From assembly GCF_001598055.1 (NCBI RefSeq), contig NZ_CP014844.1, positions 806,001 to 870,000 on the forward strand: a stretch of 64,000 nt of DNA, read 5' to 3'. Position numbers and translations under genes: made by a program. Every line of letters begins with the position of its first letter. The first letter of the stretch is position 1. The notes under the pieces are model-generated. The model did no database searches, was not told the origin of the DNA, and was given only the letters and a program-made list of their open reading frames with translations. This document shows, piece after piece, positions 29,701 to 38,089 of the stretch. The DNA comes from Cupriavidus nantongensis. Lineage in GTDB: Bacteria > Pseudomonadota > Gammaproteobacteria > Burkholderiales > Burkholderiaceae.

Positions 29701-30009
29701 GGCGGCTTTCCGGGCAGGCGGGGCGACGTGCCGGCGGAGGCGGCCGGGCGGCCCGAGGCCGTCATGATAGCGCAGCGCCACCCGCGCCGACGCTATGTGC
29801 GCCGGCGCGCATCCGTGGCCAGTCGGTTGCGGGTTGGGGTGCATAACCCGCCCGCGCCGGACTGGTACACTACCGCTCTTTCCTTCGCGGGCGGGCCGGT
29901 GGCCTGCCACGCCGGCTTCCCGGCGTTCGCGTTCCGATTCCGATCGATTACAAGGAGCCATCCGGCGTCTGGCGCTCTGCGCGCGCAGCGATGGCCCAAG
30001 CAGCAATTC
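29701..30009. other. Divergent intergenic region between the ClC gene and rhlE
   Basis: A 309-base region that must hold promoters in both directions. A TACACT (29866-29871) on the rhlE strand is the best -10; no good -35 is visible at 16-18 bases. An AAGGAG at 29952-29957 has no start codon behind it. It is not followed by an open frame and is too far from the rhlE ATG to serve it. I see no RNA gene. Confidence 0.45.
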
Positions 30010-31548
30010 ATGTCTTTTTCCGAACTCGGCTTGTCCGAAAAGATTGTGCGTGCCGTAGCCGAACAGGGCTACACCACCCCGACTCCCATCCAGGCCCAGG
30101 CAATTCCCGCCATCCTCAAGGGCGGCGACCTGCTCGCCGGCGCGCAGACCGGCACCGGCAAGACCGCCGGCTTTACCCTGCCGATGCTGCAGCTGCTGTC
30201 CGAAACCGCCGCCCGCCAGGCCGGCGGCGCCCCGCGCGGCGGCCGCGTGGCGGTGCGCGCGCTGGTGCTGACTCCGACGCGCGAGCTGGCGGCGCAGGTT
30301 GAGGAGAGCGTGCGCAACTACGGCAAGTACCTGCGCGTGCGCTCGATGGTGATGTTCGGCGGGGTCGGCATCAACCCGCAGATCGAGCAGCTCAAGCGCG
30401 GCGTGGAGATCGTCGTGGCCACGCCGGGCCGCCTGCTGGACCACGTGTCACAGCGCACCATCGACCTGTCGCAGGTGGAACTGCTGGTGCTCGATGAAGC
30501 CGACCGCATGCTCGACATGGGCTTCATCCACGATATCCGCAAGATCCTCAACGTGCTGCCGGCCAAGCGCCAGAACCTGCTGTTCTCGGCGACGTTCTCG
30601 GACGATATCCGCGCGCTGGCCGACCGCCTGCTGAACAACCCCGCGTCGATCGAGGTCGCGCGGCGCAACACCACCGCCGAGACCGTGGACCAGCGCGTCT
30701 ACCCGGTCGACCGCGAACGCAAGCGCGAACTGCTGGCCCACCTGGTGCGCCAGCACGACTGGCACCAGGTGCTGGTATTCACGCGCACCAAGCATGGCGC
30801 CAACCGGCTGGCCGAGCAGCTGACCAAGGACGGCCTGTCGGCGCTGGCGATCCACGGCAACAAGAGCCAGTCGGCACGCACCCGCGCACTGACCGAATTC
30901 AAGGCCGGCACGCTGCGGCTGCTGGTGGCGACAGATATCGCCGCGCGCGGCATCGACATCGACCAGCTGCCGCACGTGGTCAACTTCGACCTGCCCAACG
31001 TGCCCGAGGACTACGTCCACCGCATCGGCCGCACCGGCCGCGCCGGCGCCGAGGGCGAGGCGATCTCGCTGGTGTGCGTGGACGAGCTGGGGCTGCTGCG
31101 CGATATCGAACGCCTGATCAAGCGCAAGCTCGAACAGACCGTGCTGCCGGGCTTCGAAGTCGACCCCAGCATCGCGCCCGAGCCGATCCAGAAGGGCCGC
31201 CAGCAACGTGGCGGTGGCGGCCAGGGCCAGGGCCGCGGACGGGCCGAGGCGCGTCCGGCCGGCGATGGCGAAGGCGCGCAGCGCCAGCGTCCCGCGCGCC
31301 AGGGGCAGGGCCAGGGCCAGCGCGGCAACGGCGCCGCTAACGGCAACCGGGCCGCCCAGCCCGCCGGCGCGCGCAACCCCGCGCCGCGCCGCGACGGCCA
31401 GGAGCAGGCACGCCCGCAACGCGCCACGGCCCAGCCCGTACGCCAGCCCGCGAGCCAGCCCAATGACGCCGCACCGGCACCGGCGCGCAACCGCCGTCCG
31501 GCGCCGCAGGCGGCGCTGCTGGGCGGCAACCGCAAGCCGGCGCGCTAA
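30010..31548 (+). CDS. rhlE: DEAD-box RNA helicase RhlE
   Basis: ATP-dependent RNA helicase, 512 residues. The core spans residues 1-380 with the Q motif, AQTGTGKT (motif I), PTRELA (Ia), DEAD (II), SAT (III) and [10 protein letters not shown] (VI). Residues 397-512 are a disordered Arg/Gly/Gln/Pro-rich tail, typical of RhlE proteins and likely to aid RNA binding. The ATG at 30010 starts the family N-terminus [12 protein letters not shown], with no strong Shine-Dalgarno sequence nearby. srkA follows after 19 bases. Confidence 0.96.
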   Translation: MSFSELGLSEKIVRAVAEQGYTTPTPIQAQAIPAILKGGDLLAGAQTGTGKTAGFTLPMLQLLSETAARQAGGAPRGGRVAVRALVLTPTRELAAQVEESVRNYGKYLRVRSMVMFGGVGINPQIEQLKRGVEIVVATPGRLLDHVSQRTIDLSQVELLVLDEADRMLDMGFIHDIRKILNVLPAKRQNLLFSATFSDDIRALADRLLNNPASIEVARRNTTAETVDQRVYPVDRERKRELLAHLVRQHDWHQVLVFTRTKHGANRLAEQLTKDGLSALAIHGNKSQSARTRALTEFKAGTLRLLVATDIAARGIDIDQLPHVVNFDLPNVPEDYVHRIGRTGRAGAEGEAISLVCVDELGLLRDIERLIKRKLEQTVLPGFEVDPSIAPEPIQKGRQQRGGGGQGQGRGRAEARPAGDGEGAQRQRPARQGQGQGQRGNGAANGNRAAQPAGARNPAPRRDGQEQARPQRATAQPVRQPASQPNDAAPAPARNRRPAPQAALLGGNRKPAR

Positions 31549-31567
31549 CGCGGAACCGGCCGGCACC

Positions 31568-32626
31568 ATGCACGCGTCCGACGCCCCCGCCGACTCTGGT
31601 GTTCCCTCCGGTGTCCCATATGCCGGCTTGACGCCGGAGTTGATGCTGGACGCGCTCGAGGGCGCCGGCCTGCGCCCCGACGGGCGCCTGCTGGCGCTCA
31701 ACAGCTACGAGAACCGGGTCTGGCAGGTGGGCATCGAGGACGCCGCGCCGGTCATCGCCAAGTTCTACCGCCCGGGCCGCTGGACCGATGCGGCCATCCT
31801 GGAAGAGCACGCGTTCGTGCAGCAGCTGGCCGATGCCGAGATTCCCGCCGTGCCGGCCATGGCGCTGGCACCGGGCGAGGCCGGCACGCTGCGGCATCAC
31901 GCGGGCTTCCGCTTTGCGGTCTTCCCCCGCTGCGGCGGGCGCGAGCCGGCGCTGGACCGCGCCGATACGCTGACCTGGCTGGGCCGCTTCATCGGCCGCA
32001 TCCATGCGCTGGGCGCGGCCCAGCCCTACCAGGCGCGCCCGGCGCTGGATCTCGACACCTTCGGCATTGCCCCGCGCGACTGGCTGCTCGCCAGCGGCTG
32101 CATTCCGGCCGACCTGCTGCCGGCCTGGCAGTCGGTGGCGCAGCTGGCGCTGGACGGCGTGCAGCGCTGCTATGAGCGCGCCGGCGACGTGCGGCTGCTG
32201 CGCGTCCATGGCGACTGCCATCGCGGCAATGTGCTGTGGATCGACGAGGACGACGCCCGCGGCGGCGTCCATGGCGAGCCGGGCCCGCATTTTGTCGACT
32301 TCGACGACAGCCGCATGGCCCCGGCGATCCAGGACATCTGGATGCTGCTCGAGGGCGACCGCGCGGCGATGCAAGGCCAGCTTGCCGATATCGTTGCGGG
32401 CTACGAGGATTTCGCGGAGTTCCACACGCGCGAGCTGTGGCTGGTGGAAGCGCTGCGCACGCTGCGGCTGCTGCACTACAGCGCGTGGCTCGCCAGCCGC
32501 TGGGCCGACCCGGCGTTTCCGGCCGCCTTCCCGTGGTTCGGCACCGCGCGCTACTGGCAGGACCGGATCCTGGAATTGCGCGAACAGGTCGCGCTGATGG
32601 ACGAAGCGCCCCTGTGGGGCGCCTGA
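31568..32626 (+). CDS. srkA: Stress response kinase A (YihE/SrkA-type Ser/Thr kinase)
   Basis: Kinase of the aminoglycoside phosphotransferase-like fold, 352 residues. N-terminal motifs LNSYENRVWQVGIED and VIAKFYRPGRWTD are diagnostic of SrkA; the catalytic loop is RVHGDCHRGNVLW and the metal site FVDFDDSRMAPAIQDIW. E. coli SrkA counters MazEF-linked death under stress. It follows rhlE by 19 bases and is probably co-transcribed with it. Its stop codon falls inside a 10-base tandem repeat. Confidence 0.92.
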   Translation: MHASDAPADSGVPSGVPYAGLTPELMLDALEGAGLRPDGRLLALNSYENRVWQVGIEDAAPVIAKFYRPGRWTDAAILEEHAFVQQLADAEIPAVPAMALAPGEAGTLRHHAGFRFAVFPRCGGREPALDRADTLTWLGRFIGRIHALGAAQPYQARPALDLDTFGIAPRDWLLASGCIPADLLPAWQSVAQLALDGVQRCYERAGDVRLLRVHGDCHRGNVLWIDEDDARGGVHGEPGPHFVDFDDSRMAPAIQDIWMLLEGDRAAMQGQLADIVAGYEDFAEFHTRELWLVEALRTLRLLHYSAWLASRWADPAFPAAFPWFGTARYWQDRILELREQVALMDEAPLWGA

Positions 32627-32660
32627 AGCCGCCTGAAGCCGCCTGAAGCCGCCTGAAGCC
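32621..32660. repeat. Four tandem copies of a 10-base unit at the srkA stop
   Basis: gcctgaagcc repeated four times exactly; the first copy contains the srkA stop codon TGA. Each copy restores a TGA every ten bases, so the downstream frames are closed quickly. Confidence 0.9.
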
Positions 32661-32705
32661 AGCCGCGAGGCGGGGCCGTTGCGGCACCGCCGGTCAGTCG
32701 GGCAC

Positions 32706-33146
32706 TTAACCCTTCTTTTCCGGGGCCTTGACCAGCACCACCGGACAGTCCGCCTGGGCCAGCACCCGGCCCGCCACCGAACCAATTACGGCATCGAAGA
32801 ACGACCCGCGCCCATGCGTGCCCATCACGATGGCCGCGGCGTCGACCGAGTTCGCGTAGGCGACGATGCGCTCGGGCGCGAAGCCGTGCAGCGGGTGCCG
32901 CTCGAACGGCACATTGGCCGCGGCGAGGATATCGCAGACCCCCGCCATGGCCTTGTCGCTGGCTTCCTTGTGCCAGTCGTCGATGGTTTCCTTGCTGACG
33001 AAAGCGCGTACCTGGCCGCTGACTTCGGGCGCGACATGCACGACATGCACGGTGAAGCCGTCCTGCAGCAGCTTGCCTTGCGCGATAAAGCGCGCCGCGG
33101 CGTCGCTGAAGGCCGAGCCGTCGGTGGCGAGGACGATATTGGTCAT
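32706..33146 (-). CDS. Universal stress protein (UspA family)
   Basis: A 146-residue single-domain USP. TNIVLATDGSAFSDAAARF opens the fold and GTHGRGSFFDAVIGSVAGRVL matches the ATP-binding GxxGx9GS pattern, so it is likely an ATP-binding type. The ATG at 33146 is preceded by AGGAGATCCCGCC, a good ribosome binding site. It converges with srkA and has no partner gene. Confidence 0.93.
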   Translation of the reverse strand: MTNIVLATDGSAFSDAAARFIAQGKLLQDGFTVHVVHVAPEVSGQVRAFVSKETIDDWHKEASDKAMAGVCDILAAANVPFERHPLHGFAPERIVAYANSVDAAAIVMGTHGRGSFFDAVIGSVAGRVLAQADCPVVLVKAPEKKG

Positions 33147-33495
33147 GGCGGGATCTCCTGGATGGGGGCTGTCGGAAGCGCCGCGACCATGTGGCCGCAA
33201 CGCCATCTGGAACCATCATGCCCCCTAGTGTCCCGCCAGGATGCGATTCAGATCAAGTCGGATCGGAATTGTCCGATTTCGTGGTGCGATCACCGGTCAG
33301 CCGCTTCGTTGATTTAATCCGTCATTGCGGCTGATGCATTTGGCCATTGCCTCGTCAACACGGCGGCGCGTAGCATGCTCCCGAGCCCCAGGGCCCGCAT
33401 GGCCCGCCCGTGCGGCAACGGGCAGACGATCCAACCACCAATACCAGCCGCCTCCCGCCACGGCGCGCGCAGGCGGCGAACCGGAGACAACCATC
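33147..33495. other. Intergenic region between uspA and the CoA-transferase gene
   Basis: A 349-base divergent region holding the promoters of uspA (minus) and the CoA-transferase gene (plus). The AT-richer part is about 33240-33345. I find no convincing -35/-10 pair, operator palindrome, RNA or small gene in it. Confidence 0.4.
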
Positions 33496-34563
33496 ATGAG
33501 TGAGCGCGGCAACCTGCAGCCCCTGCGCGGTATCAAGGTCGTGGAATTCGAAGGCATCGGCCCCGGCCCGTTGTGCGGCGCCATGCTGGCCGGCCTCGGC
33601 GCCGAGGTCACGCTGGTGACGCGCCCGGTGGCGCCCGACGCGCGCCGCATCCTGCGCGGCCAGCCGGTGCCGGCCGAGATGGAGCTGGAACACGGCAAGC
33701 GCGTGGTGCAGCTGAACCTGAAGGCGCCCGCGGACGTGGCCGCCGCGCTCGGCCTGGTCGCCTGCGCCGACGCGCTGATCGAGGGCCTGCGTCCCGGCGC
33801 GATGGAGCGCCTGGGGCTGGGCCCCAAGGCCTGCCATGCGCGCAATCCGCGCCTGGTCTACGGCCGCATGACCGGCTGGGGCCAGACCGGCCCGCTGTCG
33901 CAGAGCGCCGGACATGACCTCAACTACATCGCGCTGACCGGCCTGCTGTCGATGGCCGCGCGCGAAGGCAGCCTGCCGATGGTGCCGCCGACCGTGATGG
34001 GCGACGCCACCGGCGCGCTCGGGCTGGCGTTCGGCATCACCAGCGCCATCCTCAGCGCGCGCGCCAGCGGCGAGGGCTGCGTGGTCGATGCCGCCATCAC
34101 CGACATCGTCGCCATGCTCGGCTCGCTGGTGCAGGTGTCGCGCGCGGCCGGCACGCTGGGCGGCCCGCAACCGAGCCCGTTCCATGACTCGCCGTTCTAT
34201 GACGTGTTCCCGTGCGCGGACGGGCGCGCTATCACGCTCGGTGCGCTCGAACCGCAGTTCTACCGCGAACTGCTCGAGCGCCTGGAACTGACCGATATCG
34301 ACCCGGCCGCGCAGTACGACCGCGCCCAGTGGCCGGCGGTCAAGGCCCGCATCGCCGCGGCGATTGCCGCCAGGCCGAGCACGCATTGGGAGTCCGTGCT
34401 GGGCGGCACCGACGTATGCTTCGCGCGCGTGCTGACGCTGGACGAGGCCGCGCGCCATCCGCACAACCAGGCGCGCGGCACGTACCGGCTGTATCAGCAG
34501 GGCGAGCGCGAGGTGCCGCGCTCCGCGCCCGCGCCGCGCTTCCTGCCGGCCGGGACCGAATGA
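33496..34563 (+). CDS. CaiB/BaiF-family CoA transferase (alpha-methylacyl-CoA racemase-like)
   Basis: A 355-residue class III CoA-transferase-fold protein. LRGIKVVEFEGIGPGPLCGAMLAGLGAEV opens it, and TGWGQTGPLSQSAGHDLNYIALTG contains the Asp of the active site in the pattern of alpha-methylacyl-CoA racemases. The length fits racemases better than 400-residue formyl-CoA-transferase types. It stands alone, so the substrate is open; a branched-chain acyl-CoA is likely. Confidence 0.85.
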   Translation: MSERGNLQPLRGIKVVEFEGIGPGPLCGAMLAGLGAEVTLVTRPVAPDARRILRGQPVPAEMELEHGKRVVQLNLKAPADVAAALGLVACADALIEGLRPGAMERLGLGPKACHARNPRLVYGRMTGWGQTGPLSQSAGHDLNYIALTGLLSMAAREGSLPMVPPTVMGDATGALGLAFGITSAILSARASGEGCVVDAAITDIVAMLGSLVQVSRAAGTLGGPQPSPFHDSPFYDVFPCADGRAITLGALEPQFYRELLERLELTDIDPAAQYDRAQWPAVKARIAAAIAARPSTHWESVLGGTDVCFARVLTLDEAARHPHNQARGTYRLYQQGEREVPRSAPAPRFLPAGTE

Positions 34564-34688
34564 CCGGGGCGCAACAACCGCGACGGAATGGCCGGCGCTG
34601 CAGCCATTTGTCGCCAGCCGCGTCATCGAAGGAAAAGCCTGACTCTCGTGCAGAATCTGCTGCGTCCGCGCAGTGAGAATTCGGCGCA

Positions 34689-34766
34689 TCAAGGCTCCTC
34701 AGGGCCCTTAACCTTGGCATAGCCAGTCCCCTGGCCGATTCCCCGCCAGTTGTTAAGGAGCCTTGA
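34689..34766 (+). promoter_or_regulatory. Inverted repeat able to cover the ribosome binding site of the NarL-type regulator
   Basis: An exact 11-bp inverted repeat: tcaaggctcct at 34689-34699 and aggagccttga at 34756-34766, 56 bases apart. The right arm contains the Shine-Dalgarno AAGGAG (34755-34760) and ends two bases before the TTG start. A second stretch, ccttaac at 34706-34712, can pair with gttaagg at 34752-34758 instead. In RNA both would hide the ribosome binding site; in DNA the arms could be a protein site. Confidence 0.6.
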
Positions 34767-34767
34767 A

Positions 34768-35394
34768 TTGCCCCCAACGCTGATCGTCGACGAACCCTCG
34801 AGGTTCCGCACCTTGTTATGCGCCGAACTCGCCGCCGAGTTTGACACCGACGAGGTCCTGGAAACGGATGGAGTCCGCGAGGGCTACCGCCTTGCCCGCG
34901 AGCACCGGCCCGGCCTGGTGCTGGTCGACGTCGAACGCTTCGGCAATCCCGGCATCGACTTTGTCCGCAGGGTGGTGGCCACGCTGCCCGGCGTGCCGCT
35001 GCTGGTGCTGTCCGGCAACGACACCGCCCAGGCGCCGGTACGGGCCCTGCGCGCCGGCGCGCACGGCTTCGTGGTCAAGCAGCGCGGTGTCGAGGAAGTG
35101 ATGCAGGCCGTGCGCGGCGTGCTGAGCGGCTATCTGGTGTTTCCGCTGCAGACGCTTGAGACCGTGCGCCAGCTCGGCGAGCAGCAACAGGCGGGCCTGC
35201 CGCGGCTGAGCAACCGCGAGATCACCATCCTGCAATACCTGGCGCGCGGGCATTCCAACAAGTCGATCGCGGCGCAGCTGCTGATCAGCAGCAAGACCGT
35301 CAGCACGCACAAGGCCAATATCATGGCCAAGCTGCACGTGGGTTCGCTGGTCGAGATGGTGGACTACGCGCGCCGGCACCAGCTGGTGTGGTGA
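34768..35394 (+). CDS. NarL/LuxR-type response regulator
   Basis: A 208-residue regulator. The receiver domain carries phospho-acceptor Asp54 (LVLVDVE) and Lys104; the first acidic pair reads DE (IVDEP) rather than the usual DD. A LuxR-type helix-turn-helix covers residues 145-205 (SNREITILQYLARGHSNKSIA and the KTVSTHKANIMAKL helix). I start at the TTG at 34768, seven bases after AAGGAG; a TTG at 34750 would lie before it. No histidine kinase is adjacent, so it is an orphan. Confidence 0.88.
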   Translation: MPPTLIVDEPSRFRTLLCAELAAEFDTDEVLETDGVREGYRLAREHRPGLVLVDVERFGNPGIDFVRRVVATLPGVPLLVLSGNDTAQAPVRALRAGAHGFVVKQRGVEEVMQAVRGVLSGYLVFPLQTLETVRQLGEQQQAGLPRLSNREITILQYLARGHSNKSIAAQLLISSKTVSTHKANIMAKLHVGSLVEMVDYARRHQLVW

Positions 35395-35507
35395 ACGTCA
35401 CCTGGCGGGTTTGCCGCGGCATGCGCCTACTGCCGCGCCCTTGCCGCGCCCGTCGGCCATCGCGGGTAGACTGTGGGCATCTGTGACGAATCCGAGCTAT
35501 CCGCCCG

Positions 35508-37097
35508 ATGCCCCAGACCCTGAATGCTGCCGTGCGCCGCCTTGGCGCCGTCGTCATTGCCTGTGCCACGTGGCTCGCCGTTCCCGCCTTCGCCAACGAG
35601 CCGATGTGGTTCTTGCAGGGCAGGCCAGTGCCGGAGGCGCGCCAGGCAGTGGATGCGCTGGCCGCGGTGGCCGCCGATGGCCTCGATCCGCGCGACTACG
35701 ATGCCGAAGCGCTGCGCCAGGCGGTAACCCAGGCCGCCCACGGCCCGGCGCTGCCGCCCGATGCCGCGGCGCGGCTGGATGCGGCGCTGAGCGCCGCCAT
35801 GGAGCGGATGCTGTCCGACCTGCACGGCGGCCGCATCAACCCGCGCGCGGTCCATGCCAATTTCGCGCCGTCGGCCGAACGGCCTTTCGATCCGGCCACC
35901 TGGCTGCGCGATGCCGTTGCCCAGCATCGCCTGCCCGAGGCCATCCGCCTGGCGGCACCCACGTTTCCGCTGTACGGCACGCTGCGCCAGGCCCTGGCCC
36001 GCTACCGCGACATTGCGCGGCAGCCGGTGTGGCAACAGCCGCTGCCGCCGCTGCCGGCCGGCAAGCTGACGCCGGGCCAGCCGTGGACCGGCGCCGCGGC
36101 GCTGACCGCGCGCCTGGTGGTGCTGGGCGACCTGCCGGCCGGCACGCAGGCGCCGCCGCGCTACGAGGGTGTGCTGGTCGATGGCGTCAAGGCCTTCCAG
36201 TCGCGCCATGGCTTGCAGCCCGACGGCGTGATCGGCGCGGCCACGCTGGCGCAGCTGAACCTGCCCATCGCCGAGCGCGTGCGGCAGATCGAACTGACCA
36301 TGGAGCGCCTGCGCTGGACCCCGCTGGACGGTCCGCGCATGATTGTGGTCAACGTGCCGGAATTCATGCTGCGCGCCTATGAAATCCGCGACGGCAAGCT
36401 CGACATCAAGCTGGAGATGAAGGTGATCGTCGGCAAGGCTCTCGATACGCGCACGCCGCTGTTCGAAGAGGACATGCGCTATATCGAATTCAGCCCTTAC
36501 TGGAACATCCCGCCGTCGATCGCGCGCCGCGAAACGGTGCCGCGGCTGCGCCGCGATCCGGGCTATTTCAACCGGCAGGGGCTGGAGTTCGTTGGCGGCG
36601 ACGGCAAGGCCGTGACCACCTTGTCCGAGGAAAACCTGGAGGCGGTGCTGAACGGCAGCCTGCGCATCCGCCAGCGGCCCGGCCCGCTCAACGCGCTGGG
36701 CGACATCAAGTTCGTATTCCCCAACAACGAGAACATCTACCTGCACCACACCCCGTCGCCGCAGCTGTTCAAGCGCGACCGGCGCGACTTCAGCCACGGC
36801 TGCATCCGCGTGGAAGCCCCAGTAGCGCTGGCGCAATTCGTATTGCACGATATGCCGGAATGGAACGAAGCCCGGATCCGCGAGGCGATGGCACGGGGCA
36901 AGTCGAACACGGTGCGCCTGCAGCAGCCGTTGCCGGTGGTGCTGGCTTACGGCACGGTCATCGCGCGCGCCGATGGTCGTGTATCCTTCCTGCCTGACAT
37001 CTACGGTCACGACAAATTGCTGGACAAGGCGCTGCGGCAACGCAACGGCCGCCCCCAGCCGCGCGCTGTGGCAAGCGCCTCCGGCGTCGCCCCTTGA
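35508..37097 (+). CDS. ldtD: L,D-transpeptidase of the YcbB/LdtD type
   Basis: Peptidoglycan transpeptidase, 529 residues, forming 3-3 (mDap-mDap) crosslinks. A signal peptide (VVIACATWLAVPAFANEP) precedes a helical domain, a peptidoglycan-binding module with VKAFQSRHGLQPDGVIGAATLAQLN split near residue 235, and the YkuD domain. The catalytic motif SHGCIRV places His430 and Cys432. The length is a little under E. coli LdtD. It is followed after 41 bases by a MepK-type gene on the same strand. Confidence 0.93.
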   Translation: MPQTLNAAVRRLGAVVIACATWLAVPAFANEPMWFLQGRPVPEARQAVDALAAVAADGLDPRDYDAEALRQAVTQAAHGPALPPDAAARLDAALSAAMERMLSDLHGGRINPRAVHANFAPSAERPFDPATWLRDAVAQHRLPEAIRLAAPTFPLYGTLRQALARYRDIARQPVWQQPLPPLPAGKLTPGQPWTGAAALTARLVVLGDLPAGTQAPPRYEGVLVDGVKAFQSRHGLQPDGVIGAATLAQLNLPIAERVRQIELTMERLRWTPLDGPRMIVVNVPEFMLRAYEIRDGKLDIKLEMKVIVGKALDTRTPLFEEDMRYIEFSPYWNIPPSIARRETVPRLRRDPGYFNRQGLEFVGGDGKAVTTLSEENLEAVLNGSLRIRQRPGPLNALGDIKFVFPNNENIYLHHTPSPQLFKRDRRDFSHGCIRVEAPVALAQFVLHDMPEWNEARIREAMARGKSNTVRLQQPLPVVLAYGTVIARADGRVSFLPDIYGHDKLLDKALRQRNGRPQPRAVASASGVAP

Positions 37098-37138
37098 GGC
37101 GTCTCAGGCGCCGCACCCCGCACATTCAGAGGAGTACC

Positions 37139-37762
37139 ATGACTGACGCGACGCGCAAGGCACGCCGCCGCTTTCTTCATACCACCGGAACCCTGGCGCT
37201 CGCCGCCGGCCTGATGCCGCTGGCGCCGCGCGGTGCGCTGGCCAGCGTGCCCGGGAATTTGCCTGCGAATCTGCCCGGGAATCTGCCCGCCAACCAGGCG
37301 CTGGCCGGCCTGCCGGATGCCCGCACGCTGGCTTTCGATCACACCCACACCGGCGAGCGCGTGTCGCTGGTCTATGCCGTGGGCGAGCGTTTCGTGCCCG
37401 AGGCGCTGACCACGCTCAACGGTTTCCTGCGCGACCATTATTCTGGCAAGGTCGGCACCATCGATCCGCAGCTGTTCGACCTGTTGTTCCAGGTGCGCCG
37501 CGAACTCGGCACCGACAAGCCGTTCCAGGTCATTTCCGGCTACCGCAGCCCGGCCACCAATTCGCGCCTGCGCAACTCGCGCGGCGGCGGGGTGGCCAAG
37601 CACAGCCTGCATATGGACGGCAAGGCGATCGACATTCGTTTGGCCGGCGTGTCGCTGGCCGATGTGCGCGATGCCGCCAAGTCATTGCAGCGCGGCGGCG
37701 TCGGCTACTACGAGTCCGACCAGTTCGTGCATCTCGACACCGGGCGCGTGCGCTACTGGTAA
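37139..37762 (+). CDS. mepK: MepK-type murein endopeptidase (DUF882, M15A-like)
   Basis: Periplasmic zinc peptidase, 207 residues, whose E. coli homologue YcbK/MepK cleaves 3-3 crosslinks. The N-terminus has a twin-arginine signal (ARRRFLHTTGTLALAAG). The zinc ligands follow the HxxGxAxD pattern: His158, Asp165, and His198 in FVHLD. A PGNLPANLPGNLPAN repeat (about residues 38-52) forms the linker. GGAG lies just before the ATG at 37139. The ldtD-mepK pairing matches E. coli ycbB-ycbK. Confidence 0.92.
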   Translation: MTDATRKARRRFLHTTGTLALAAGLMPLAPRGALASVPGNLPANLPGNLPANQALAGLPDARTLAFDHTHTGERVSLVYAVGERFVPEALTTLNGFLRDHYSGKVGTIDPQLFDLLFQVRRELGTDKPFQVISGYRSPATNSRLRNSRGGGVAKHSLHMDGKAIDIRLAGVSLADVRDAAKSLQRGGVGYYESDQFVHLDTGRVRYW

Positions 37763-37838
37763 GCATTGCCCGCGGGGCCGTCCGGCGTGGACGGCCTTGT
37801 GTCGTTGCCACGAACGCCTGTCCTCGAGCACCAAAGCA

Positions 37839-37872
37839 AAAAGCCGCGAACCCTTGCGGGACCGCGGCTTTT
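37839..37872. terminator. Bidirectional terminator between mepK and tRNA-Met
   Basis: Ten-bp arms aaaagccgcg (37839-37848) and cgcggctttt (37863-37872) with runs of T on both strands. It can stop mepK transcripts on the plus strand and the tRNA transcript on the minus strand. Confidence 0.85.
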
Positions 37873-37880
37873 CAAATAGA

Positions 37881-37957
<77 letters not shown>

Positions 37958-37970
37958 AACGAAGACTGAG

Positions 37971-37998
37971 ATTATACCTGGGCTTTCGTGCCTGTCAA
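37971..37998 (-). promoter_or_regulatory. Consensus sigma-70 promoter of tRNA-Met
   Basis: On the minus strand TTGACA (37993-37998) and TATAAT (37971-37976) match consensus exactly with a 16-base spacer. The start point would fall a few bases before the tRNA 5' end at 37957. Confidence 0.9.
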
Positions 37999-38036
37999 CA
38001 CCTTCCGGCGAAGATTTTGCACGACGCTTCGCTGCA

Positions 38037-38067
38037 TAAAAAAACGGCAGGCTCGCGGGCCTGCCGT
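38037..38067 (-). terminator. Intrinsic terminator after the MHS-type carrier
   Basis: Nine-bp arms acggcaggc (38044-38052) and gcctgccgt (38059-38067) with a 6-base loop; the run of A at 38038-38044 gives a U-tract on the minus strand. Confidence 0.88.
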
Positions 38068-38089
38068 CTGCTTAATGCCGCACGACCGC

